Positions 48,616 to 57,564 of a stretch of 64,000 nt of DNA are shown in pieces. Source of the stretch: Massilia oculi (GTDB lineage: Bacteria > Pseudomonadota > Gammaproteobacteria > Burkholderiales > Burkholderiaceae_D); NCBI RefSeq assembly GCF_003143515.1, contig NZ_CP029343.1, positions 5,766,001-5,830,000 on the forward strand, written 5' to 3'. Under the pieces are notes generated by a model, which had not been told where the DNA came from, searched no databases, and saw only the letters and a program-made list of their open reading frames with translations. The translations under genes were made by a program, and so were the position numbers. Positions within the stretch are counted from its first letter, which is position 1. Every line of letters starts with the position of its first letter.

Positions 48616-51099
48616 ATGCTCCAGTTATTGCCCGACACCCTGCAGGACGCGCCGAGCCTGCTGGTGGTCGAAGACGAAGCGGTGGTCGCCATGGACATCG
48701 CGGGCCAGCTGCGCGACATGGGCTACCGTGTCTGCGGCTGCGTCGACAACGGCGTTGACGCCATCGCGCAGGCACGCGCCCGTCAGCCCGACCTGGTGCT
48801 GATGGACGTCGTGCTGCGCGGCGAGATGGACGGCATCACCGCCGCCGCCGCGATCGGCGCCGAACTCCATATTCCGATCCTGTTCCTGACCGCGTACAGC
48901 GACGACCAGACCGTCGAGCGCGCCACCCATGCCATGCCCTATGGCTACCTGACCAAGCCGTTCCAGGCGCGCGAACTGCGGGCGGTGATCGAGGTCGCCT
49001 TGCGCAAGGCCGAACTGGAGCGCGCGCAGCGCGACAACGAGCGCTGGCTCGGCTCGGTTCTGCGCGGCGTCGGAGACGCGGTGATCGCCACCGACGCCGC
49101 GGGCCGGGTGGGCCTGGCGAATCCCGCGGCCGAGGACTTGCTGGGCACGCGACAATTGCGCGGCCGGCTCGCCGCCGACGTGATCCGCCTCGAGGACGCT
49201 GCCGGCACCGTGGTCGAGCTGACACGCCTGGAGGGCGCTTCCCGCAGCGGCGCAGCGGTGCTGGTGACCCTTGACGGGGTGCGGATCCCGGTGGATTTCT
49301 CCGCCGGCCCGATCTGCGACGAACGCGCATGCCGGATGGGGACCGCGATCGTGCTGCACGACGAGCGCGAACGCGTCGCGGCCGAGCTGCGCCTCGCGCG
49401 CAGCGAGCAGCGTTTCCGCAGCGCCTTCGACCAGGCGCCCCTCGGGCTGGCGCTGGTTAACCTCGACAACCGTTACGTGCGTGTCAACCGCGCGATGTGC
49501 CGCCTGCTGGGAGCGCCAGTCGACGAGCTCGTGGGCGCCGCGCAGGATGCCTTCGGCGACAGCGTCGACAACGCGATCGAGCGGGAGTACCAGCAGGACC
49601 TGCTCGCAGGGCGCAGCGACGCGGTCCAGTACGAACGGCGCTACCGGCCGAAGGACGGGCGCACCGTATGGGCGCTGGTCTCGGCCACGCTGCTGCCGAC
49701 CAACCACGAGCCACAGCAGTTCCTGATCCAGGTGAACGACGTCACCGAACGCAAACGCGCAGAGGAAGAGCTGGCCCACCTGGCCCATCATGACGCCCTG
49801 ACCGGCGTGGCGAACCGCGCGATGCTGGGCGAGCAGGTCGAGCGCGAGCTGGCGGTGGCGCGCCGTCGTGGCGCCCGCCTGGCGGTGGTCTTCATCGACC
49901 TCGACTATTTCAAGCACGTCAATGACAGCTATGGCCACGAGGTCGGCGACCTCGTGCTGAAGGAGCTGGCGACCCGCCTGGTTCGCGGCGTGCGCGCGAT
50001 CGACATCGTCGGCCGCATGGGCGGCGACGAGTTCGTGGTGGTGCTGTCCGAGGTATCCGACGCGCATGACGTGATCAAGCTGACCGGCAAGCTGCGCCAT
50101 GAATGCGCTCGTCCGCTCCACTGCGGGAGCCACGAGGTGCGACTGGCCGTCAGCATGGGCGTGAGCCTGTTCCCCGACGACGCGCAGGATTTCCGCACGC
50201 TGCTGCGCTTCGCCGACAGCGCCCTCTACCACGCCAAGGGGGAGGGCCGCAACAACGTCCAGTTCTACCGGCCCGAGCTCACGGCGCGCATGGAGATGCG
50301 GGTGCGGCTGGTTGTCGGCCTGCGCACCGCCCTTGAGCGCGGCGAACTCGAGATGTTCTACCAGCCGATCGTGGCACTGGCCGACGGCCTCCCGTCCGCC
50401 GCCGAAGCCCTGCTGCGCTGGCGCCATCCCGAACTGGGCCTTTTGATGCCTGACCTGTTCCTGCCGGTGCTCGAGGAATCGTCGGTGAGCGAGGAGATCG
50501 GCGCCTGGACCATTCTCGAAGCATGCCGCCAGGGCGCGCGCTGGAACGCCGACGGCGCACCCGGCCTGCGCATGGGTGTGAACGTGACGTCGGCCCAGTT
50601 CAAGTCCGGGCGCCTGGTGCCGGTGGTCGAAGCGGCGCTGCGCGCCTCCGGCCTGGAACCGGGTTGCCTGTGCGTCGAGATCACCGAACAAAGCCAGCTG
50701 GCCGACACCGAACAGACCCGCGCCACCCTGGCCGCGCTGAAATCCATGGGCGTGCTGGTGGCGATCGACGATTTCGGCACCGGTTACTCGTCGCTGGGCT
50801 ACATCAGCCGCCTGAAGCCCGACGAGCTCAAGATCGACAAGTCGCTGGTGACCGGCGTCGACACCGACGCCGAACACGCGGGCCTGGTGGTGGCCGCGCT
50901 GGCCATGGCGCGCAGCCTGCGCCTGATGGTGGTGGCCGAAGGCGTCGAGACCGAGGCCGAGCAGGCCTTCCTGCAGGCCCACGGCTGCGACATGGCCCAG
51001 GGCTTCCTGCATGCGCGTCCTATCCCGGCGCCCGAGTTCGAGGCGTGGCTGGCGGCGGCCGGCCACGTGAACAGGCCCGGCGGGGCGCCGGCGCATTGA
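48616..51099 (+). CDS. REC-PAS-PAS-GGDEF-EAL response protein
   Basis: An 827-residue cytoplasmic response regulator with cyclic di-GMP output. Receiver (about 12-130): VVEDE, phospho-Asp in LVLMDVVL, and LTKPF. Two PAS domains (about 140-255 and 265-385), GGDEF (about 390-550) with intact GGDEF, FKHVND and I-site RAID, and EAL (about 570-820) with EALLRWRHP, EITEQ, DDFGTGYSS and AEGVE. Both enzymatic domains look intact, so it could make or degrade c-di-GMP. The sensor kinase directly upstream (eight-base gap) is its likely phosphodonor. Confidence 0.93.
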   Translation: MLQLLPDTLQDAPSLLVVEDEAVVAMDIAGQLRDMGYRVCGCVDNGVDAIAQARARQPDLVLMDVVLRGEMDGITAAAAIGAELHIPILFLTAYSDDQTVERATHAMPYGYLTKPFQARELRAVIEVALRKAELERAQRDNERWLGSVLRGVGDAVIATDAAGRVGLANPAAEDLLGTRQLRGRLAADVIRLEDAAGTVVELTRLEGASRSGAAVLVTLDGVRIPVDFSAGPICDERACRMGTAIVLHDERERVAAELRLARSEQRFRSAFDQAPLGLALVNLDNRYVRVNRAMCRLLGAPVDELVGAAQDAFGDSVDNAIEREYQQDLLAGRSDAVQYERRYRPKDGRTVWALVSATLLPTNHEPQQFLIQVNDVTERKRAEEELAHLAHHDALTGVANRAMLGEQVERELAVARRRGARLAVVFIDLDYFKHVNDSYGHEVGDLVLKELATRLVRGVRAIDIVGRMGGDEFVVVLSEVSDAHDVIKLTGKLRHECARPLHCGSHEVRLAVSMGVSLFPDDAQDFRTLLRFADSALYHAKGEGRNNVQFYRPELTARMEMRVRLVVGLRTALERGELEMFYQPIVALADGLPSAAEALLRWRHPELGLLMPDLFLPVLEESSVSEEIGAWTILEACRQGARWNADGAPGLRMGVNVTSAQFKSGRLVPVVEAALRASGLEPGCLCVEITEQSQLADTEQTRATLAALKSMGVLVAIDDFGTGYSSLGYISRLKPDELKIDKSLVTGVDTDAEHAGLVVAALAMARSLRLMVVAEGVETEAEQAFLQAHGCDMAQGFLHARPIPAPEFEAWLAAAGHVNRPGGAPAH

Positions 51100-51180
51100 T
51101 CGTCAGTCTGGACCCAGGCTTACGTGGCTGCCGACGATCGGTCCGAGGGGGGATGATCCGACAGACGACGTTGGCTGGAG

Positions 51181-51575
51181 GGGAAGGGCGCCGGCGGTTA
51201 CGGCATTGTCGAAGCAGGCGACATCAATGATCGCGCAGAGATCGCGGGCCGGACCGCGGACGGGCACGCCCTCGTGCTCTGCAGCGGTGTCGTCGACGAC
51301 TTCGGCCCTCCGGACAGCATCCTGGGCGACCTGGACGAACGCGGCGAACTGCTGGAATCGTACCTGGCGGAAGGAGAGGGCGATCGCACCGCGGTGTACA
51401 GGAGTGGCGCGCTGAGCGACCTGCCGCGCTACGGTGGCCGACAGTTCTACGGCAACGCGAGCTGATCGACCTGAATACGCTCATCGATCGCGAGGCCAAC
51501 CTGGTGCTGCAGTCCGCCGACGGTGGCAACAGCCCAGGGCGGATACTTGCGCACAGCAGGAGTCCACAAGTATAA
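51181..51575 (+). pseudogene. Remnant of a HAF-repeat extracellular protein
   Basis: No intact gene lies in 51100-51747. One frame (51181-51465) reads GGYGIVEAGDINDRAEIAGR, HALVLCSGVVDDFG and DERGELLESYLAEGEGD. After a stop and frame change, LIDLNTLIDREANLVL continues to 51575. INDxGxIxG, HAxLxxxGxxxDxG and DLNxLID are the recurring phrases of HAF-repeat (PEP-CTERM-type) secreted proteins. Start, signal and C-terminus are gone. It is probably a decayed fragment. Confidence 0.5.
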
Positions 51576-51747
51576 ACAGGGTAATGTTCAGGTCTTGCTC
51601 GGATGGCGAAAGCGATGACATCAGGCACATCTTTAACTCGACATTAGCATATATATTGTCGATTTAAGTGCGGGATCACGGTCCAGCGCTTGTCTTCCGG
51701 TTTCGGCCCGGGTAGAGTCCTCAGCACAGGATAACCCGGCCCATCCA

Positions 51748-52605
51748 ATGACGATCGCCCACATCTCAGCAGGAGCAGTTGCACATCGTAACGACGACCA
51801 TGTGGCCGTCTTCACCCATGCAGGCGCCACCGACATCCTGGTGATCGACGGCGGAACGTCGGTGGCGGACCACGATTACCTTGATCCCGTCCAGGGCGAC
51901 GTCGCTTGGTTCGTCCACGCGTTTACCGAGGCACTGGAGCAGGAATTACGGCCGAGACGCAACCAGCAGGAATGCGTGCATGCCGCGGTCGACCGTGTCC
52001 GTGCCAGGTTCGACGACATGAAGAATCAAGCTGCGATGCCGTTGCACGCGTGGCCGATCGCGGCCATGACCTGGATGCGGATCAGCGAAAAGGATGGCGC
52101 GCAATGTGTGACGCTGTACGGCTTGGGCGATTGCAAGAGCCTGCTGCGCACGCAAACTGGCGCCTGCATCGACCTCGATCCGTTTGTGAATCCGCAAGAC
52201 GCCGTGCTGCAGACCGAGATCGCGAAGCTGCGCGCTGAAGGTCTGAGCGATCCGGAACAACGGCGTGAACGCATGCTGCCGATGCTGCGTGCCCGGCGTG
52301 AGTTCCAGAATTCCCAGCCCGCGCTGGCGGTGTTGTGCCTGCATCCGAACGGCATTTTCGACGCGCGCATCCGGAGCTTCGACCTGGAACCCGGAGCAAG
52401 CCTGCTCATCATGACTGACGGATTTTATCGGCTGGTCGATCCGTATGACCGCTACACTGATCCTGGATTGGCGGATGCGTGTTGTCAGCGGGGATTACCA
52501 GCGATGCTGGATGAGCTGCGGACGTATGAGGCTGTGGTTGGCGGCACTGGAACTCGCGCCGTGAAAGCCGCGGACGATGCGACGGCGGCGATCTGGAGTA
52601 ATTGA
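51748..52605 (+). CDS. PP2C-like protein phosphatase
   Basis: A 285-residue cytoplasmic protein with the layout of a short PP2C-type Ser/Thr phosphatase. AHRNDDHVAVF and LVIDGGTS correspond to the first metal motifs (the usual RxxNEDxxxV and DGxG). TLYGLGDCKSLL matches the central GDSR motif. LLIMTDGFYRLVDPY matches DGLxD, and AADDATAA matches the C-terminal DD(N/A)T. The wording is loose, so metal-dependent activity is probable but not assured. It is followed after 45 bases by an unknown 367-residue protein on the same strand, a likely partner. Confidence 0.75.
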   Translation: MTIAHISAGAVAHRNDDHVAVFTHAGATDILVIDGGTSVADHDYLDPVQGDVAWFVHAFTEALEQELRPRRNQQECVHAAVDRVRARFDDMKNQAAMPLHAWPIAAMTWMRISEKDGAQCVTLYGLGDCKSLLRTQTGACIDLDPFVNPQDAVLQTEIAKLRAEGLSDPEQRRERMLPMLRARREFQNSQPALAVLCLHPNGIFDARIRSFDLEPGASLLIMTDGFYRLVDPYDRYTDPGLADACCQRGLPAMLDELRTYEAVVGGTGTRAVKAADDATAAIWSN

Positions 52606-52650
52606 TTCTCCTGGCCGATTGTCCGGCCGTTCTCGTGAAGGAAATTTGTA

Positions 52651-53754
52651 ATGACGTTAATCGTAGCTGGCCGTCTGATCCAAAAACATGCCGATCTGTC
52701 GGAGCTTGCTCGGCTGAGCCTGATGTTCATCGATGGCGCGACCGAATGGATTACCTGGGCCATTTCGAGCCCTATGTCGCGCTACGATCTGCCTGATGAA
52801 GTTGCGCTCGTGGCCGCCGTCCAGCAGGGGTTGCACGCCTCGCCACTAACACTGTTGCCGAGGCTCGGCATCTGGATCAGTCCGGTAAAGCTGATGTCGC
52901 TCGGGGCCGATCACCTGCGTACGCTGGGAAGAGCCGAGACCGACGACGCGAGCGACGTGGTGAAGGAAAAGTTGCAGAGTATGCTGGCCGAGCTCAACAT
53001 CGTGCCAGCAGAGAAGCTGCGCGGCGTCACGACGTTCCTGCAAAAACTGGGCGTCGAATCAGCCCCCCTGTTTCTGGTGCGTGAATTCAATGACCTTCTG
53101 GCCCTGGTCGAGCTGGAGGGCCTGCGCTTTGGCCAACCTGGCCCACGTCAGGAGGCATTGTGCCGGGAGGCTGCTAGCTGGGCAGTGGAGCAGGCGCGCA
53201 CGGTGCCTGAATTCTGCGACTACTACCAGGTGTATCTCGCGCACGCCAGCAATATGCTGGCGCTCGAGGCCTCCGCCGACACACGCAAGGCGCTGGCCGA
53301 CCGCGTTCTCGAGAAGCTCCTGCCGCTGGCATTCGGCACGATCGACGGCCCTCAGCTACGAGATCGCCTTGCATCGCCGGGCGAAGTCGAGCGTGCGCTG
53401 CATGCGTGGCTTGCGCAGGGAAAGATGCTGGGTTTCGGGCGCCCGTCGCAAGTGGTGCTGCAATTCGTCACGCACGCAGGCTATACCGATGGAACGGGTG
53501 ACGACGCGCGCATCCTGCTCGAACGCTACCTGGCACGGGCCCAGACCTTCCTCGCCAGCAGGAGCAGCTGGAAAAGCCATCTGGAGCAGGACGGCGCGAC
53601 CACCATATTCACTCTCACCTCTGGCGTGGCCGGATCGTCAGCCGATGACTGTGTGGCGCAGCTCCAGGTCAGCCGTGACGGCGTACTGTCGCTGCGCCGG
53701 TTTGGCACGTACGTCAATGTCAATGGAGTGGGCACCTTGCGAGGCATGACGTAG
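52651..53754 (+). CDS. Hypothetical protein paired with PP2C-like gene
   Basis: A 367-residue soluble protein with no domain I recognise. The N-terminal half is helical (LSELARLSLMFIDGATEWITW, EVALVAAVQQGLH), with an ordinary Leu-rich core. The C-terminal 100 residues look beta-rich (TTIFTLTSG, DDCVAQLQVSRDGVLSLRRFGTYV). AAGGAAATTTG precedes the ATG. It ends 128 bases before the dif-like site. Its tight following of the PP2C-like gene suggests one operon. Confidence 0.7.
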   Translation: MTLIVAGRLIQKHADLSELARLSLMFIDGATEWITWAISSPMSRYDLPDEVALVAAVQQGLHASPLTLLPRLGIWISPVKLMSLGADHLRTLGRAETDDASDVVKEKLQSMLAELNIVPAEKLRGVTTFLQKLGVESAPLFLVREFNDLLALVELEGLRFGQPGPRQEALCREAASWAVEQARTVPEFCDYYQVYLAHASNMLALEASADTRKALADRVLEKLLPLAFGTIDGPQLRDRLASPGEVERALHAWLAQGKMLGFGRPSQVVLQFVTHAGYTDGTGDDARILLERYLARAQTFLASRSSWKSHLEQDGATTIFTLTSGVAGSSADDCVAQLQVSRDGVLSLRRFGTYVNVNGVGTLRGMT

Positions 53755-53882
53755 GCGTTCTATCGCACGAGTGACGCGGTGCGTTGCGCCTCATGGTCAG
53801 GAACGAATGTGTGCAAAATCTGGGAACACTATCTCGCACGCTGACAGTTCCTGGCCGATAGGCTACGGGCGACGCGGATGCT

Positions 53883-53910
53883 ATTTGACATAATATAGAT
53901 TATGCGAACA
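53883..53910 (-). other. dif-like XerCD recombination site
   Basis: Read on the minus strand, the 28 bases consist of a XerC-type arm TGTTCGCATAA, a 6-base centre TCTATA and a XerD-type arm TTATGTCAAAT. They differ from E. coli dif at four of 28 positions (two in the XerC arm, one in the centre, one in the XerD arm). The site lies in a 450-base stretch without genes (53755-54204), as expected for a chromosome-dimer resolution site. It also marks the point where the sequence becomes AT-richer and mobile-element genes begin. Confidence 0.82.
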
Positions 53911-53958
53911 GACGGTAGTTTACGTGCTGTTGCGTGTTTTCGCTAGTGCAGAGCGCTC

Positions 53959-54087
53959 GTACCTAAAACTCCGTACTCGGGGCACCTTAATCTACCGACT
54001 CGGCGTCAAAGCCCCGTTTTCCCCGTCGAGTCTATATGTTTAGGTAAATCTTCATGGCCTACTCATCACGTCAATAGCTTTAGGTAC
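53959..54087. repeat. Three copies of TTTAGGTA between dif site and kfrA-like gene
   Basis: TTTAGGTA occurs directly at 54039 and 54079, and inverted at 53959-53967 (GTACCTAAA). All lie within 130 bases in the gene-free stretch right of the dif-like site. They could be sites for the KfrA-like protein or junction repeats, or chance. No gene or promoter is clear here. Confidence 0.35.
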
Positions 54088-54204
54088 AACGGAAGTATTT
54101 ATGGATACGGAATCGCGTCGGATGTTCAGTGATGACAGACGAGACAACTGGCTGCAGCTCGCGGATCGGCGTGTGGGACTCGGGCCGCTGGCGTCAGGCC
54201 TGGC

Positions 54205-55278
54205 CTATTTGTCTGGCTTGCTTCGTGAGGGTCGCCGCTGACGACGCGCTGCCCGTGCCAAACCCAACTCCTCGCTGGCCGATTCCGATTTCGGCGCTGT
54301 TCGCTCAAGCCGTCCGCGAAGCTCAGTCACCCTGGCGCGCTCGGCGGCAAGCTGGCTACCCAGCTCCGCACTCTGGTGCGCGCTTTCCGCAGCCTGGCGG
54401 GCGGCTCGGTCGCGTTCGTCGGCCAGTAGTTCGGTCTTTGCTATATAGCCGCCGAGCTCTTGACTTTGCCTCGCAAGCTGGAACTGGGCCGTTTGAACCT
54501 GGCCCTGTATCCCTTCAATTCGGCAGGCGGACGCCTTGCGTTCTGCATCGAGCTGCTTCTGTAACCTAGACGTCGTCGTTCGCTCACGGTCCAGGTCAAG
54601 CAGTGTACGTTTTTCCAAGTCGGTGTAGCGTCTTTCGGCTTGGACAACGCGCCCCGTTATTTTGTCGATCTCGGTCACGTGTGCTGCGGACATTGAATCG
54701 ATGAGGCCTTGCAGCCGTTCGATTTCTGCCAGCGATTCGACAAGCCGCTTCCCCGTCTCCCGCTCGACTGCTGCCCTCGCGCCTAGTTCTTCTCGCTGTT
54801 GCGCAACTGTCGCCTCAGCCGATGCAATCTGGGCGCGAGCGTTCTCGAACTGTGATAACAGTTGGGCGAATTGGTTTTCCAGTGTCGCCTTCTCGGCCAG
54901 TGCCGCTTCGCGCTCGACGACCACGCTCTGCTGCAAGGCTGCGATTGATTCGTCAGCCGCCTGGCGGGCCAACGACCAGATTTCCCCGACCAGTTGGCCG
55001 GCTGAATGCTTGACCTGGTCCGGCAAGTCCGCGTGCTGCAGGTCCACCCTGGCCCGTTCCCTGAGATCGCTCCAGAACCGCCTTAGTGCTTCGTTAGGCA
55101 CAGACATGCTTCCCTTGCGGACGAACTGGTAGAGCGCATTCGTGGTCGGCGTTAGGCCGTATCTGAAAAACATGATGCTGCAGGCTTCCCGATACAGATC
55201 CGAGGTTCGCGGAAAGCGTTCACGAAGAGCGTCGATGTCGGCCTGCACGGCAACCGCTATCTGGGAATTGTCGGGCAT
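54205..55278 (-). CDS. KfrA-like DNA-binding coiled-coil protein
   Basis: A 357-residue protein: an N-terminal KfrA-type DNA-binding domain (about 1-115, with LTPTTNALYQFVRKGSMSVP and LRRFWSDLRERARVDL), then a very long coiled coil (about 120-330), then a basic Arg/Ser/Lys tail. KfrA proteins occur on plasmids and integrative elements, bind DNA as dimers, and some help plasmid maintenance. GGAGG before ATG 55278 fixes the start. It is the first gene right of the dif-like site, and no parA or parB is nearby. Confidence 0.85.
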   Translation of the reverse strand: MPDNSQIAVAVQADIDALRERFPRTSDLYREACSIMFFRYGLTPTTNALYQFVRKGSMSVPNEALRRFWSDLRERARVDLQHADLPDQVKHSAGQLVGEIWSLARQAADESIAALQQSVVVEREAALAEKATLENQFAQLLSQFENARAQIASAEATVAQQREELGARAAVERETGKRLVESLAEIERLQGLIDSMSAAHVTEIDKITGRVVQAERRYTDLEKRTLLDLDRERTTTSRLQKQLDAERKASACRIEGIQGQVQTAQFQLARQSQELGGYIAKTELLADERDRAARQAAESAHQSAELGSQLAAERARVTELRGRLERTAPKSESASEELGLARAARRQRRPSRSKPDK

Positions 55279-55418
55279 GAAGGCCTCCATAGGTGTCGAG
55301 TAATACTACGTAAACCATATCTATTCTGTCGCCCTCTTCCGTAATTCTGACATTATTACCATTATGTCGAGTACTCTCGTCGTGGCCGCGGCACTCGTTA
55401 GCCCGCCCCAGAATTTCG

Positions 55419-56216
55419 TTGGGCAAAATCGACGACATCGATCATTTCGCCTTCGACCTCAATACCCGAACCGTCATAGTGCTCCACCATGGGAGCGCAG
55501 ATGTCCTTCTCGACGTTCTTCAACCTTTGCGACTGGGCGTGGAGCTTCGCAGCTCACGTCCGGCTGAGCCACGCTCTACCGTACAACGCACGATCAGCAC
55601 GCTCGCAATACCGAAAATGGACTGCCCGTCTGAGGAAAACATGATCCGCATGGCGGTAGCAGATGTCGACGGCATTCATTCGCTCAACTTCGATCTCTCG
55701 GCAAGGCAGCTCCACGTAGCACACTCGGGAAACATCGATCCTATATTGTCGAAGCTGACACGCTTAGACTTGGGCGCCCACCTGCTTGGTTCCCGACCAG
55801 ACATGTCCCAATCGACTAGAGGCTCCGATAAAGCGGGAGACGCGTCAGAGGCGAAAACGTTACTGCTGCTGCCTATAAATGCTGTAATGTTCGTGGTCGA
55901 ACTCGGATGGGGGTTAATTGCAGAATCCGCAGGATTAGTAGCCGATTCGCTCGACATGTTCGCCGACGCAGCCGTCTATGGCTTAGCGTTATACGCGGTT
56001 GGGCGCGCGGCTGCGCTAAAAACTCATTCGGCCCATGTGGCTGGGTGGCTTCAGCTTGTCCTCGCACTAGGTGCGCTGAGTGAAATGGGTCGACGCGTCT
56101 CCTTTCGCAGCGATCCCGAATCTGCTTTGATGATGAGCGTTGGAGCAGTAGCTCTCATTACGAACGCTGCCTGTCTAATTTTGATCACCAAGAAACGTAA
56201 TCGGGGGGGGGGGTAA
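55419..56216 (+). pseudogene. CDF heavy-metal transporter with HMA domains, cut at both ends
   Basis: The protein has a partial HMA-like repeat (IDDIDHFAFDLNTRTV), a second HMA repeat with MDCPSEE, then CDF-type helices LPINAVMFVVELGWG and DSLDMFADAAVYGLAL. Homology starts abruptly near 55410 in what should be mid-domain, with only a TTG available as start. It ends inside a late helix (CLILITKKRNR) in an 11-G run, where an IS3-type end begins. The last membrane helices are missing. It is a truncated remnant of a cation exporter, probably inactive. Confidence 0.75.
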
Positions 56217-57020
56217 TCCCCCCATTTTTAGAGCACGCTAAAAGTAGACGTTAAGCGGCAAGTGCAAGTTTTTGTTCGGGCGTGATACCGCCGAGGGCCA
56301 CGTTCGGCCGGTCATGATTGTAGGTCCACAACCAACGTGTGGAAAATTCCTGGATTTCGTCGAGCGTCTCGACAGGTGATGCGCCAACCGATCGTACCGA
56401 ACTGTCCTGTTATAACGCTCCGCATAAGCATTTTGCTGGGGCTGGCCGGGTTGGATGAAATCGATGCGGATTCCTCGTCTGGCAGCCCAAGCCATGGTCA
56501 CGGCGATAAAGTATTCCGGACCGTTGTCACAGCGGATTGCATTCGGTCGCCGCGCCATTCGATAATCCGATCCAGTGACCTGATGACACGTTCAGATGGC
56601 AGCGAGAAGTCGACCTCGATTCCCAAGCCTTTCCGATTGAAGCCATCCATCACGTTGGACAGGCGGATGCGGCGCCCGTCGGAGAGCTGATCATGCATGA
56701 AGTCCATCGACCAGCTTCGGTTGATGGCGACCTGCACTGCCAAAGGCAGAGGTTTCTCGCGCACGAGACGATGGCGTGGCTTGATCCGCAAGTTCAGTTC
56801 AAGCTCGCGATAAATCCTGTAAACTCGTTTATGGTCCATTTAAAGCCATTTACGTTACGCGGATACAAGAAGCACAGCCCGAAGCCCCAATTGCGCTGGT
56901 TGTTCGTCAGCCATATCAACCAGTCGGCAATGAAGTCGTTTTCTGCATCCAGCTTGGCCTTGTACCTGTGGTACGCCTGACCGATGCCGAATGCTTGGCC
57001 AACTCGACCGTGGCTACCGC
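56203..57020 (-). mobile_element. IS3-family remnant (orfB fragment)
   Basis: Minus-strand reading gives a DDE transposase of the IS3 orfB type: [55 protein letters not shown] (first Asp), [10 protein letters not shown] (second Asp), QPQQNAYAERYNRT (Glu) and TYNHDRPNVALGG ending in LALAA. At least three one-base gaps break it, at 56834/56835, 56550-56552 and 56370/56371. orfA and the right end are absent beyond about 57020. The left end, near an 11-G run followed by TAATCCCCCC, abuts the truncated CDF gene. Confidence 0.8.
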
Positions 57021-57261
57021 TCCGTTACGGCCCGCTGCGCCAGCTCCCGCCGCTGAGATAGCACTCCCACTTTTTTGCACAGGCCTGAGCGACAATTGGA
57101 ACCGCATCGTCAGCGATGCTTCCTTTCGCATCAGCACGAAAGGGAGTAGCCAATCGGTTGTACTTGCCGCGCGGGCGTCAAATTATAAGCAGTACAGGTC
57201 ATCGACTACTGGACGGCGCGGTCCGTAGCTTGAGCTATCTTCTACGCCAGCATGTACCACC

Positions 57262-57564
57262 TTAGATATGGCGCTCACGGGCATGTTTGTCAAATGCAAC
57301 TGCACAAGCTTCACATGCCGCTTTACATGCGGCGCAATGAGCATGTTTGTCGGCATGTGTTGCACACGCCGCCACACATGCCCTGCAAATGTGTGCACAG
57401 AGGGTACAGAAGTCACCGTGATGCTCGGACCCACGAGCCAAAGCATTCATGGTTGCGCTACAAATATCGGCGCAATCGAGATTGATTCATGCGCAATTGG
57501 CTTCACCATCTTCGCGAATGTCAGCCGCAGCACACGCCTGAGCTGCATGGATGGCTTCTTTACA
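57262..57564 (-). pseudogene. DUF326 Cys-rich gene remnant cut by IS481
   Basis: Minus-strand frame reads CKEAIHAAQACAAAD, LDCADICSATMNALARGS, FCTLCAHICRACVAACATH and CAACKAACEAC, the pattern of DUF326 copper-binding helix bundles. A TGA stop at 57487-57489 splits it. The 5' end stops exactly where the IS481 inverted repeat begins (57565), so the start was lost by that insertion. It is a second homologue of the intact gene at 42493. Confidence 0.72.

Noticed and set aside
53755..54204. tRNA gene as integration target at the island edge
   Set aside because: No cloverleaf or T-loop GTTC sequence is present; the dif-like site is the only recombination signal.
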